This document shows positions 42,479 through 55,220 of a DNA stretch of 64,000 nt, in pieces. Origin of the DNA: Mixophyes australis (Eukaryota > Chordata > Amphibia > Anura > Limnodynastidae); contig JAVHZZ010000010.1 in the NCBI GenBank assembly GCA_036250195.1, forward strand, positions 107,994,278-108,058,277, written 5' to 3'. The position numbers and the translations under genes were made by a program. The number at the start of each line of letters is the position of its first letter. The stretch's first letter is position 1. A model generated the notes under the pieces. It was not told the origin of the DNA. It worked only from the letters and a program-made list of their open reading frames with translations, and searched no databases.

Positions 42479-42772
42479 ATAGTTGCCAACTTTTACTCGT
42501 TGGCTTCAGGGAGATCCCAGGGGAGAGGTGGGCGTGCAGGGGTGGGGCTTGACAAATCGCATCATTTTGGCCTCGTCCCCTAAACGGTTATCACAATTTG
42601 GCCAATTATAGCAGGGCGCGGAGCTAAGATAACGCAATATTTGCATCATTAAGCCCCGTCACTTATCTATTGCAGGGGCAATAACCGGGAGGTTGCCCTG
42701 CACTCCTGGGAGCCGGGAAGGTCTCCCAGAAATGCGGGAGTCTCCCGGACATTCCGGGAGAGTAGGCAACTG
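42479..42772. mobile_element. MITE-like element with AGTTGCC ends
   Basis: The left end ATAGTTGCCAACTTTTAC and right end GGGAGAGTAGGCAACT are inverted. The GC-rich interior carries CGGGAGTCTCCCGGACATTC palindromes. A related but diverged end (CAGGGAGTCTCCCTGACATT, GAGAGTTGGCAAGTATG) follows at about 42928-43055, suggesting two copies close together in intron g-h. Confidence 0.65.
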
Positions 42773-43055
42773 AAGTGTATTTTACATTTCTGTCTCCATT
42801 ACTGAAGTCATGTTGTTTTACCTGTCAGTCTTTGATTAAATCCTGGTCTTCATGAAAATGGCAACCTCCATAGGCATCAATACATGGACATAGGACACAA
42901 TTTCTGTACTGTGTGATCATGCCACAGATGGCGAAGCCAACCACGTCTTGTGCTGGCTCAGCATCAGGGAGAATGCCAGACTCCCTCAGGGAGTGAGGGA
43001 GATCACCCCTATTTCAGGGAGTCTCCCTGACATTCAGGGAGAGTTGGCAAGTATG

Positions 43056-44027
<972 letters not shown>

Positions 44028-45056
44028 TGAAGATCTAAAAGCAAAACTTTTTGGAGTTAATTTGCAGTGTGATATAGAGGTATTATAATGGCCTTTTTAG
44101 CAATAGTATACAGAGTTCTACTGACGTAGTATCTGCTTAATCAGCGGGCTAGATATGACTTCGTCCTTGTCACCCAATGGTCTAGGATATTGTATGACCC
44201 TTTACACAGTGAACCCTCAAGGACCTTGTTCTTCAGATATTGCCGCTAGAGGATATGGATTCCACAGGATTAGAAATCTGTGGCTCTAACTTGTACATGT
44301 GGCTCAAAAGTATAAGATGTTTTATCCAGAAACCCGTTATCCAGATGATTCCAAAAGACGTAATAAGATAATATCGAATACACATAGAAGTGATCACTGT
44401 GTGTCTCCTTGTACACTGTGAGGAGCACTGCTAAATAATAACATGGGGGAACAAAAGACAGCAGAGTTTGTTAAATATAATTTGGCATATTTTAGGTATG
44501 GTGATCAGAATTATGGAAAAAAATCCCTGATAATAAATATCATCCCAGTATTGAAGCCTTGTTAATTATAGTTGGGGGAAAATGCAATCCTTAATTCTCC
44601 AGGGCTAAGTGATGGGGTTTAACTAAACGGCTGCTGGTCAATGTGGCTGCTCAGTAAACTGCAGAAGTTTATATTCTGTGCTGTGACCCCTGCAGGGTCG
44701 TTGGCAGAGGGGGGTGCTTCCCTCAAACGAAGGGTGTCCTGGACATCAGACCCCAGTGCTTCTGCAGGTTTAGATGGTGTTCATCACCCAGATTGTCAGG
44801 AAGTCCATCTTTAAATGACTTTGTGGCGGTTATAGCATTGCACAATAGTAATCTAACACCATTACTGTACATGTAAGTTGTGTTGAGGTTGAGCAGTACA
44901 GACAGGTGGAGGATATTGAGCAGGTCAGCGATCCCCCAGACACCATCCTGGAGGTGTTGCAGTCTCCCCTAACATCCATCAGCCGGGAAGCCTCTTGTTT
45001 CTGTATAACCAGATGATGTATGGATTTGTACTGAACGTTTTTATCTGTCTCTACAG

Positions 45057-45185
45057 GCAGCTTTCCTGGGCCAGCGAGGCCTGATAGAGAACGATTTCCT
45101 CACTAAAGTGCTGAATGGAATGGCATTTGCAGGCTTTGTGTCAGAACGGGGCCCTCCGTACCGGCCCTGCGATCTCTTCGATGAG
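45057..45185 (+). CDS. SBF2: SBF2 exon i: downstream DENN
   Basis: This exon has 43 codons, phase 0 to 0, with acceptor TGTCTCTACAG and donor GTATAT. It encodes [39 protein letters not shown] and FDE, completing the dDENN module. The 6.7-kb intron after it ends with the 40-bp minisatellite array. Confidence 0.96.
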
Positions 45186-45400
45186 GTATATCGCATGCTT
45201 ACACTGTAGTCCTGTGTTTTGTGTATAGGGCTCACAATAACGTACAGAAACAAAATGTTCTACCCCTGTGATCTGGTGATTGCTCTGTTCGTGTCGCCCC
45301 CTACTGCCAGATGCAGGAATAAAAGATTAGTGACCCATACTTACTCATGGTGGTGATTCAGGTGCATTACAAACATGGATCCCATGACTTATTACTTTTA

Positions 45401-45544
45401 GGGGTATATTCAATTAGGATTTGCGTCTGCGCCTATAAAGTGCCATTACGGTAACGCAACATCGCGGATTTCTGTGCACACAGAAATCCACAATGTTGCG
45501 GTACCGGGACCCGTGCGGCTGCGAATCCTAATTGAATATGCCCC
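45401..45544. mobile_element. PIF/Harbinger-type MITE with TTA duplications
   Basis: The inverted ends GGGGTATATTCAATTAGGAT and ATCCTAATTGAATATGCCCC are flanked by TTA on both sides (45398-45400 and 45545-45547). TTA duplications and GGGG-starting ends fit PIF/Harbinger elements. The interior contains a second palindrome around TTTCTGTGCACACAGAAA. At 144 bases it is non-autonomous. Confidence 0.85.
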
Positions 45545-45547
45545 TTA

Positions 45548-47168
45548 GGAATTAAAATGAAATTTCAACACCCTAATAAAGCTCCCCCAATTGGACTGAA
45601 TATCGTAGGAAAGGGTACAGGGTGTGATGTGTTCGCCAATAAATAACTTTTTGGATACAGTTTTCCCAGAGATCATCCTTGTCCACTTTGGGACACCCCT
45701 CCTAGCCGCCCTCCCTTACCATTATCAGGTATTCAGCACCAAAGCTCAATGTCTGCAGGTTTATGGTGAAGGAGGCACCTGCCCGTCCAACCTATATATT
45801 GAATTATATGACTGGCCTACAGTTTTCCATGGTCCTCAGTGACCGCTTGGAGCATTGCTGGATACAAGGTACAGGTGGGAGGGAAGGACCCTCACCAAAT
45901 AGCTGCCAAAATTAAGTCATTGTCTCTTTAATCAACTTTACAACAAAGTTGTATTTTGCAGGGTCCTGAAATCCCCAAATCTGAACCCTAACTTTCTGTC
46001 CAGGTTTTTAATCCGTTAATACAGAGCTGTATTAGAGAGGAGGGGGGAGTAAGTAGCTGGCATCGTGGAACAGGAAAGAAACATTTACTTTACATAAGCT
46101 GCTGTTGTTTTTCTGGCTATGAGAATGTTCCGCTTCAGATGTTGTTTTTCAGTCATTATTCACCTCTCATTAATAAAACTGATTTCCATTAGGCGCTTTT
46201 ATGTTAAATTGTTACTAATTGGTTTCAGGCCGGCTCTTTTGGAGCGCTCCGTGCAATCGCTTCTGAAATCGTTGCCAAATTGAGCGCTGCGATCTGTCCT
46301 AAGCATATTCTATTTCCAGAGCAAATAATAACTGTGGTTTGATCTCGCTCTCTGTTTCTAGACTATAACAAACACAGAGAGCTGTAAATAAACAGATTGG
46401 AACAGTACAGACATCCGGATCCAATTGTTGGAGCTACTCACTTTTTAGGGCTAATTATAGTTTGTAAAAAGTTATTAGTGTAAAATAGAATCTGTTAAAG
46501 TGGCGCTGCCATGGGGGAAATCAAGGTGTAAGAACACCGCCTGTAAGACCAAGGACATACAGAATATAGCCATAATGACTGTGCCCACATAAGTATACAA
46601 TGTTATCTCTAAATTTAAAGCAAAGTTCATACTATAATTAAAAATTTTAGATGCCAATTTACCACTCCACAGTGACCTCGTTCAGCTAGGGAAATATCCG
46701 TATATGAACCAGTCATTTTACGCATTCTGTGCTTTGTTACCTTACTAATTTGTAGTCAAATAATACCAGTAAGATACACCCTGAGAGAGAGTATCTAACC
46801 AACAATTTCATTTTTTGCACAGGTACCTGAGCTCCAGTTTTAATACATGTGCCCCTAAATATAGGCACCTAGTAAGAACCCAAACAGGGATGTTTTATTA
46901 AAATCAAATCTTCACATTATTTTTTATTTTTTTGTGGGTGGGTCAAATGTCCGTCACTTTAGAAAGTACAGTAAAAAAAACTTTAAAAATTAAGATATTC
47001 TTTAACTTTTGGATTAGAGTGATAAGTTTTGTAATTTCCCAGCAAGTTACAAACCAAGTTATTGCCAGGCTAATTCAAAATTTCAGAAATGCGAAGGACC
47101 ATGTTCTACATTTGTGCATTTTGTGCTTCATAAATATTTTTAATTCTATTAGTGGCTCTGCCGTAAGA
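45548..47168. other. Intron i-j, first part; nothing recognised
   Basis: No exon or clear element is seen. Confidence 0.45.
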
Positions 47169-47482
47169 TCATTATCATCATCGTCTATTTATATAGCGCC
47201 ACTCATTCTGCAGCGCTGTATAGAAAACTCATTTACGTCAGTCCCTGCCCCATTGGGGCTTAGTCTAAATCCCCTACACAGACTGAGAGAGAGAGAGACT
47301 AAGGGCAGTTTAATAGCAGCCATTTAACCTACTAGTATGTTTTAGGAGTGTGGGAGTAAACCCACGCAAACACAGGGAGATACAAACATACAAACTCACG
47401 CAGATAAGGCCATGGTCGGGAATTGGTCTCATGACCCCAGCGCTGAGAGGTAGAAGTGCTAACCACTGAGCCACCGTGCTGC
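47169..47482 (-). mobile_element. SINE copy 5, reverse, diverged
   Basis: The tail (ATTATCATCATCG, TTTATATAGCGCCACTCATT) comes first and GAGCCACCGTGCTGC ends the copy. The core has small deletions and the dinucleotide tract is replaced by a GAGAGAGA run, so it looks older than copies 1, 3 and 4. Confidence 0.9.
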
Positions 47483-47571
47483 CCACAGTATATTGTCTTG
47501 CCATTGGCTAAAATTTTAGCGCTCAATGGTCTTAATTGTGGCCTCTGGCTGAGATTAAGGTCTGCAATGAA

Positions 47572-47637
47572 CCTGTAAAGCTCCCCTAGTGGTAAAGCAT
47601 GTAAATATATGCTTTACCACTGGGGGAGCTTTTCAGG
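47572..47637 (+). other. 66-nt near-perfect hairpin
   Basis: Arms 47572-47600 and 47609-47637 pair over 29 positions with two mismatches around an 8-base loop (GTAAATAT). The arm core is CTAGTGGTAAAGCAT. The size is that of an animal pre-miRNA and it lies in sense orientation within an SBF2 intron. It could equally be a very short palindromic MITE. No expression evidence is available. Confidence 0.55.
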
Positions 47638-48009
47638 CTAAACTTATGGTATTGCATGTTTACACATACTTTACCAATCCTGTTTTCCAAATAAATTAAA
47701 AATAGAATTGTTGAAAAAAATATACATATACATTTTATTATGACCCAAAATATAGGCCAATCATCTAATAACGTTTGCATATTTGATATCCCTGTAAACA
47801 TTTGATTTTGCAGATTAAATTTAGGAGTTTGGAAACCTCATTAAAAAATGTTAACAAAATGCAAAATGTCTCCTCCCCCCTCACGTAATACCCATAAATG
47901 GAAAAGATATTTATTGGACTTTAGTACCAAAGGGAAGCTTTGCTATTTGTGCCCCATTAGGACTTTTATTAAATGTAAATTAAATAATCCGGATGACAAT
48001 AGCCTGTTA

Positions 48010-51000
48010 GTGTGACGTGTGATGGTCTGTTACATAGGGCCGGCGCAGTGTGTGATGGTCTGTTACATAGGGCCGGCGCAGTGTGTGACGTGTGATGGTC
48101 TGTTACATAGGGCCGGCGCAGTGTGTGACTTGTGATGGTCTGTTACATAGGGCCGGCGCAGTGTGTGACGTGTGATGGTCTGTTACATAGGGCCGGCGCA
48201 GTGTGTGACGTGTGATGGTCTGTTACATAGGGCTGGCACAGTGTGTGACGTGTGATGGTCTGTTACATAGGGCCGGCGCAGTGTGTGACGTGTGATGGTC
48301 TGTTACATAGGGCCGGCGCAGTGTGTGATGGTCTGTTACATAGGGCCGGCGCAGTGTGTGACGTGTGATGGTCTGTTACATCGGGCCGGCGCAGTGTGTG
48401 ACGTGTGATGGTCTGTTACATAGGGCCGGCGCAGTGTGTGATGGTCTGTTACATAGGGCCGGCGCAGTGTGTGACGTGTGATGGTCTGTTACATAGGGCT
48501 GGCACAGTGTGTGACGTGTGATGGTCTGTTACATAGGGCCGGCGCAGTGTGTGACGTGTGATTGTCTGTTACATAGGGCCGGCGCAGTGTGTGATGGTCT
48601 GTTACATAGGGCCGGCGCAGTGTGTGACGTGTGATGGTCTGTTACATAGGGCCGGCACAGTGTGTGACGTGTGATGGTCTGTTACATAGGGCCGTCGCAG
48701 TGTGTGACGTGTGATGGTCTGTTACATAGGGCCGGCGCAGTGTGTGACGTGTGATGGGCTGTTACATAGGGCCGGCGCAGTGTGTGACGTGTGATGGTCT
48801 GTTACATAGGGCCGTCACAGTGTGTGACGTGTGATGGTCTGTTACATAGGGCCGTCGCAGTGAGTGACGTGTGATGGTCTGTTACATAGGGCCGGCGCAG
48901 TGTGTGACGTGTGATGGTCTGTTACATAGGGCCGGCGCAGTGTGTGACGTGTGATGGTCTGTTACATAGGGCCGGCGCAGTGTGTGACGTGTGATGGTCT
49001 GTTACATAGGGCCGGCGCAGTGTGTGACGTGTGATGGTCTGTTACATAGGGCCGTCGCAGTGTGTGACGTGTGATGGTCTGTTACATAGGGCCGTCGCAG
49101 TGTGCGACGTGTGATGGTCTGTTACATAGGGCCGTCGCAGTGTGCGACGTGTGATGGTCTGTTACATAGGGCCGGCGCAGTGTGTGACGTGTGATGGTCT
49201 GTTACATAGGGCCGGCACAGTGTGTGACGTGTGATGGTCTGTTACATAGGGCTGGCACAGTGTGTGACGTGTGATGGTCTGTTACATAGGGCCGGCGCAG
49301 TGTGTGATGGTCTGTTACATAGGGCCGGCGCAGTGTGTGACGTGTGATGGTCTGTTACATAGGGCCGGCGCAGTGTGTGACTTGTGATGGTCTGTTACAT
49401 AGGGCTGGCACAGTGTGTGACGTGTGATGGTCTGTTACATAGGGCCGGCGCAGTGTGTGACGTGTGATGGTCTGTTACATAGGGCCGGCGCAGTGTGTGA
49501 TGGTCTGTTACATAGGGCCGGCGCAGTGTGTGACGTGTGATGGTCTGTTACATCGGGCCGGCGCAGTGTGTGACGTGTGATGGTCTGTTACATAGGGCCG
49601 GCGCAGTGTGTGATGGTCTGTTACATAGGGCCGGCGCAGTGTGTGACGTGTGATGGTCTGTTACATAGGGCTGGCACAGTGTGTGACGTGTGATGGTCTG
49701 TTACATAGGGCCGGCGCAGTGTGTGACGTGTGATTGTCTGTTACATAGGGCCGGCGCAGTGTGTGATGGTCTGTTACATAGGGCCGGCGCAGTGTGTGAC
49801 GTGTGATGGTCTGTTACATAGGGCCGGCGCAGTGTGTGACGTGTGATGGTCTGTTACATAGGGCCGGCGCAGTGTGTGACGTGTGATGGTCTGTTACATA
49901 GGGCCGTCGCAGTGTGTGACGTGTGATGGGCTGTTACATAGGGCCGGCGCAGTGTGTGACGTGTGATGGTCTGTTCCATAGGGCCGTCGCAGTGTGTGAC
50001 GTGTGATGGTCTGTTACATAGGGCCGTCGCAGTGTGTGACGTGTGATGGTCTGTTACATAGGGCCGGCGCAGTGTGTGACGTGTGATGGGCTGTTACATA
50101 GGGCCGGCACAGTGTGTGACGTGTGATGGTCTGTTACATAGGGCCGTCGCAGTGTGTGACGTGTGATGGTCTGTTACATAGGGCCGGCGCAGTGTGTGAC
50201 GTGTGATGGGCTGTTACATAGGGCCGGCGCAGTGTGTGACGTGTGATGGTCTGTTACATAGGGCCGTCACAGTGTGTGACGTGTGATGGTCTGTTACATA
50301 GGGCCGTCGCAGTGAGTGACGTGTGATGGTCTGTTACATAGGGCCGGCGCAGTGTGTGACGTGTGATGGTCTGTTACATAGGGCCGGCGCAGTGTGTGAC
50401 GTGTGATGGTCTGTTACATAGGGCCGGCGCAGTGTGTGACGTGTGATGGTCTGTTACATAGGGCCGTCGCAGTGTGTGACGTGTGATGGTCTGTTACATA
50501 GGGCCGTCGCAGTGTGCGACGTGTGATGGTCTGTTACATAGGGCCGTCGCAGTGTGCGACGTGTGATGGTCTGTTACATAGGGCCGTCGCAGTGTGCGAC
50601 GTGTGATGGTCTGTTACATAGGGCCGTCGCAGTGTGTGACGTGTGATGGTCTGTTACATAGGGCCGGCGCAGTGTGTGACGTGTGATGGTCTGTTACATA
50701 GGGCCGGCGCAGTGTGTGAAGTGTGATGGTCTGTTACATAGGGCCGTCGCAGTGTGCGACGTGTGATGGTCTGTTACATAGGGCCGTCGCAGTGTGCGAC
50801 GTGTGATGGTCTGTTACATAGGGCCGTCGCAGTGTGCGACGTGTGATGGTCTGTTACATAGGGCCGTCGCAGTGTGCGACGTGTGATGGTCTGTTACATA
50901 GGGCCGTCGCAGTGTGTGACGTGTGATGGTCTGTTACATAGGGCCGGCGCAGTGTGTGACGTGTGATGGTCTGTTACATAGGGCCGGCGCAGTGTGTGAC

Positions 51001-51804
51001 GTGTGATGGTCTGTTACATAGGGCCGGCGCAGTGTGTGACGTGTGATGGTCTGTTACATAGGGCCGGCGCAGTGTGTGACGTGTGATGGTCTGTTACATA
51101 GGGCCGGCGCAGTGTGTGACGTGTGATGGTCTGTTACATAGGGCCGGCACAGTGTGTGACGTGTGATGGTCTGTTACATAGGGCCGGCGTAGTGTGTGAA
51201 GTGTGATGGTCTGTTACATAGGGCCGGCACAGTGTGTGACATGTGATGGGCTGTTGCATAGGGCCGGCGCAGTGTGTGATGGGCTGTTGCATAGGGCCGG
51301 CGCAGTGTGTGATGGGCTGTTACATAGGGCCGGCGCAGTGTGTGATGGGCTGTTACATATGGCCGGCACAGTGTGTGATGGGCTGTTACATAGGGCCGGC
51401 GCAGTGTGTGACGTGTGATGGGCTGTTACATAGGGCCGGCGCAGTGTGTGATGGGCTGTTACATAGGGCCGGCGCAGTGTGTGACATGTGATGGTCTGTT
51501 ACATAGGGCCGGCGCAGTGTGTGACGTGTGATGGTCTGTTACATAGGGCCGGCGCAGTGTGTGACGTGTGATGGTCTGTTACATAGGGCCGGCGCAGTGT
51601 GTGAAGTGTGATGGTCTGTTACATAGGGCCGGCGCAGTGTGTGACGTGTGATGGGCTGTTACATAGGGCCGGCGCAGTGTGTGACGTGTGATGGGCTGTT
51701 ACATAGGGCCGGCGCAGTGTGTGACGTGTGATGGTCTGTTACATAGGGCCGGCGCAGTGTGTGACGTGTTTTGGGCTGTTACATAGGGCCGGCGCAGTGT
51801 GTGT
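48010..51804. repeat. 3.8-kb minisatellite, 40-bp unit, about 96 copies
   Basis: The 40-base unit is GTTACATAGGGCCGGCGCAG followed by TGTGTGACGTGTGATGGTCT. Main variants are CCGGCG versus CCGTCG, CCGGCA, a GTGATGGGCT form, TGCGACG, and a 30-base form lacking ten bases around GACGTG. Each unit has three CpG sites, so the block is CpG-dense. Rare variants recur in the same order at fixed offset (TACATCGGG at 48381 and 49553; GATTGTCTG at 48561 and 49733), showing an internal duplication. A run of 30-base units at about 51250-51480 opens a short frame (GLLHRAGAVCD). The array ends 36 bases before exon j. Confidence 0.97.
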
Positions 51805-51840
51805 GCTTCAGGATAAGATTATTACATTTTCTCCACACAG

Positions 51841-51942
51841 CTGGTTTCCTTTGAAGTTGAACGAATTAAAGATGAAGAACACTGTGACGCCCAAGAGATC
51901 CTGAAACGCGTCAAGGAGCTTGCAGAACAACTCTTCAAAAAT
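51841..51942 (+). CDS. SBF2: SBF2 exon j: linker after DENN
   Basis: This exon has 34 codons, phase 0 to 0, with acceptor TTCTCCACACAG and donor GTGAGA. It encodes LVSFEVERIKDEEHCDAQ and ILKRVKELAEQLFKN, a charged helical linker typical of SBF proteins. The 40-bp minisatellite ends about 36 bases upstream, so branch point and pyrimidine tract must lie in the short unique strip 51805-51840 or inside the array. Confidence 0.93.
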
Positions 51943-54045
51943 GTGAGATGTCAGCTCTGTCTTTATCATCTTTGTGGGCTGCGATTTATCAGGGTTATAG
52001 CTTTACATCTTCACAGGCGGCTTTCGTTTATTCTACGCTAGGTCTGTTATTAAGGACAATTAACGTTTAAGAAAAGTCATTTTAAAAACTGAATTCGTAC
52101 ATGTTTTACCACTGTCAATTATAAAATGTGAGTTTGAGGGACGTACAGCAGGCTGAAGTGGTCCGCAGATCTTCCCCGGTGCACCCCTGGGGTTCAAGAG
52201 ATGAGAAATGGTCATCTAGATCCGGTTTGGGCATCCATTGCCGTCAGTGATACTATGAATGGATTTCCTGGCACGGTTATTCTCCCCGTAACGTCTATGG
52301 CTGATTTAGATGAACGCGGCATCCGTTCTTTTTATATTTTGTGACCTTTTCGTTACATAGAAACAAGTTTTGTTGGCAGCATGGACAGGATGTGTATAAG
52401 ACCCATTGCATGTTAATCCCCTTACTTTATCCACACAATACAGTCATTAGCATCACATCAACATGTACTGCACAGATCACGAACAACGAGTTTGTTTTAC
52501 TTCTCAGGAATGTGTTCTACAATCACAGCGTTCTGTGTTTCTATCCAATATAATTCAGGGCCCTTTGTAATTCTTAAGACAACACTTTTTCCCCAGGTCC
52601 TATATTAATGTCATTAACCAGCCCGTGCTCCCGCCATGAAAAGAGCCAATATCTATTAAACTAGCTATTTGTAATAGTCAGACATTCCCAGAAAAGAGAA
52701 AATATACTTTTAGTATTTTTATTGATAAGACAAACCTAGGTAAAGATTAACTCAAGCGAAAATTGATAGAAACAATGATCTTGTCTAATTAAATAAATTA
52801 TGATAGGTTCCACAACTCACTGGAATGACCGTTGATAAACTTGACATAGGACTTCATCCTGAAATCAGCAGTTGGAAACTCAGACATGGCGGATGCTGAG
52901 TCTCCTTTAGTTGCATCTGTAACCATGGAAACAAAGTATACAATAACTGTTGCCAGGGGTGCTTGATACAAGGAGGGTTGCTAATCAATAGTACAATGTG
53001 GAACTTTTAAAATGTTTCCATCTTGCATTGTTTAATGTTTTGTGTTTTCACTACCACATTGCGTTAGTTGTGTCAGTATTTTGTATCTAAGACACTGTCC
53101 ATTTGGATATTTAGTTTTGTCTTTTAACTACATACATTTCGCCCAGAGAGTCCAGCGGTGTCAAATTTTTATTTCAATACAAAATAATATTGCTTTATTA
53201 CGCCCTACCTCCTCAGTGCAGTACCTTCACAATATCTGATGATGGCTCTGTCCAAAAGCATGATCTGCAACTGGGACACTTAAAGGAAATTGGACAGAAC
53301 ACCGGGCATAACAGTATACAGAATCCTGATGATGTTTCCACCTCATGCTTTTCCTTTAAGAACTGTTGATGTGAGATAGTTGTTTGCAGATTTCCTGGCA
53401 GTGATTACTACACGCTGGTCTCTGTCCCCAACCTGACAGCTGAATTGCATAGATTTGGGCAATTCTCCAATTTTAAATTAAATTATTTAAAAGATGTCAA
53501 CTTTATTCTATGTCATCCTAGGTGATAGGGGGTCTGAAACAGACCTTCTCCTTTTCGTGGTATTCCTCCCAACCTAAATATTTAGGGTTCTTCATCGCTT
53601 AGGACATTTCTCTTCATTTTCTCCTGTTACTATCTAAAATTCACTCGGTGCTTACAAGAAAGATACTAGTGAAATATACTGGCAACGCGGTAAGAGAGGT
53701 ATTGCCTATCTGACGGAGATCACCCTCTCCTCCAGCTTTCAGTGAGTGGTCTGTTGCAATTGATTACTGGCAGCGGGAGACTGCTGAGGAGTTTTGCAGA
53801 TGGCTAGATTTTAAAGATTCTAACAAATCACTTTATAAAGCAGAAGATTCAGCACAGGAGTTGGGGTTAAGGAAGGTGACCAACCGAATGCACCAACATG
53901 TGAGGCAGGTTGAAAAGGTCTGTTGTGCATTCCCTATGGAATGAGAGTCAAAATATATGTCTAAAACTTTGTTAGGGAGTAATGAAGATCAGTAATATCT
54001 ATGCGTATAGTAGAACTTATAAGTTTCCTTCCCCTTCCCTATATA
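51943..54045. other. Intron j-k, first part; one unexplained open frame
   Basis: No SBF2 exon is seen. A + strand frame without stops runs 53714-53944 (76 codons, ending TGA), with DYWQRETAEEFCRWLDF and LYKAEDSAQELGLRKV. It reads like real protein but has no upstream start and is not part of SBF2. It may be a relic of an unrecognised transposon. Confidence 0.4.
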
Positions 54046-54770
54046 CTCCCGTCCCGTCCCTTGCCTTTGGTCCCGTGCCTTGCCTTTGGTCCCGTCCCTT
54101 GCCTTGCCTTTGGTCCCGTCCCTTGCCTTTGGTACCGTCCCTTGCCTTTGGTCCCGTCCCTTGCCTTTGGTCCCGTCCCTTGCCTTGCCTTTGGTCCCGT
54201 CCCTTGCCTTGCCTTTGGTCCCGTCCCTTGCCTTGCCTTTGGTCCCGTCCTTTGCCTTGCCTTTGGTCCCGTCCCTTGCCTTGCCTTTGCTCCCGTCCCT
54301 TGCCTTTGCTCCCGTCCCTTGCCTTGCCTTTGCTCCCGTCCCTTGCCTTGCCTTTGCTCCCGTCCCTTGCCTTGCCTTTGCTCCCGTCCCTTGCCTTGCC
54401 TTTGCTCCCGTCCCGTCCCTTGCTTTTGCTCCCGTCCCGTCCCTTGCTTTTGCTCCCGTCCCGTCCCTTGCTTTTGCTCCCGGCCCGTCCCTTGCCTTTT
54501 GCTCCCGGCCCGTCCCTTGCCTTTTGCTCCCGGCCCGTCCCTTGCCTTTTGCTCCCGGCCCGTCCCTTGCCTTTTGCTCCCGGCCCGTCCCTTGCCTTTT
54601 GCTCCCGGCCCGTCCCTTGCCTTTTGCTCCCGGCCCGTCCCTTGCCTTTTGCTCCCGGCCCGTCCCTTGCCTTTTGCTCCCGGCCCGTCCCTTGCCTTTT
54701 GCTCCCGGCCCGTCCCTTGCCTTTTGCTCCCGGCCCGTCCCTTGCCTTTTGCTCCCGGCCCGTCCCGTTT
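54046..54770. repeat. C/T-rich minisatellite, 18- to 25-bp units
   Basis: Units change in order along the array: TTTGGTCCCGTCCCTTGCC (18 or 24 bases) first, then a TTTGCTCCCGTCCCTTGCC form, then TTTGCTCCCGTCCCGTCCC, then a uniform 25-base TTTTGCTCCCGGCCCGTCCC form from about 54480. All six frames contain long stop-free stretches, which are artefacts. It lies 245 bases upstream of exon k. Confidence 0.96.
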
Positions 54771-55015
54771 TGGTTTCCAGCTTTGTTCCACATACCACAG
54801 TACACGTGTTTATTATGAAGAAGTGTTTATTGTCATTTACAAGTCATAAACATTGTATTGTGTATATATATTTTCAATAAGGAGAGATTGAATTAAATGA
54901 GCGGTTGATGTGAAACTTGTCTCTATTTCCCATATACCTTTTATTAGACTGTTTCTGTCTCCAGTTACTCTTGCACAGTCTTATTAATATCTATTGGCCT
55001 CATGTTTTCGTTTAG

Positions 55016-55220
55016 GAAAATCCCAACCCCCACATGGCATTCCAGAAAGTCCCAAAGCCGACGGAGGGATCACACCTCCGCGTCCACATCCTGCCCTTCC
55101 TGAAGATTAATGACCTCAAAGTCCAGGAGTTAATACAAGAGGGGGTCCATAAAAATCAGAATTCGACATTGGCGAACAGAGTTGAGAAGAAGTGTATAGT
55201 GCCCGCGGGATCCCCTGTCG
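55016..55220 (+). CDS. SBF2: SBF2 exon k: linker
   Basis: This is the longest exon here at 205 bases, phase 0 to 1. The acceptor is CGTTTAG and the donor GTAGGT. It encodes [20 protein letters not shown], then [19 protein letters not shown], then a basic patch [39 protein letters not shown] is specific for SBF2 rather than SBF1. The middle ([10 protein letters not shown]) is the variable part. Confidence 0.94.

Noticed and set aside
48010..51804. Regularly spaced repeats that might suggest a CRISPR array
   Set aside because: Units are contiguous with no unique spacers, and the setting is a vertebrate intron.
53982..54880. Six long ORFs on both strands around 54046-54770
   Set aside because: They are C/T-rich minisatellite artefacts; all frames are open because the unit lacks stop triplets.
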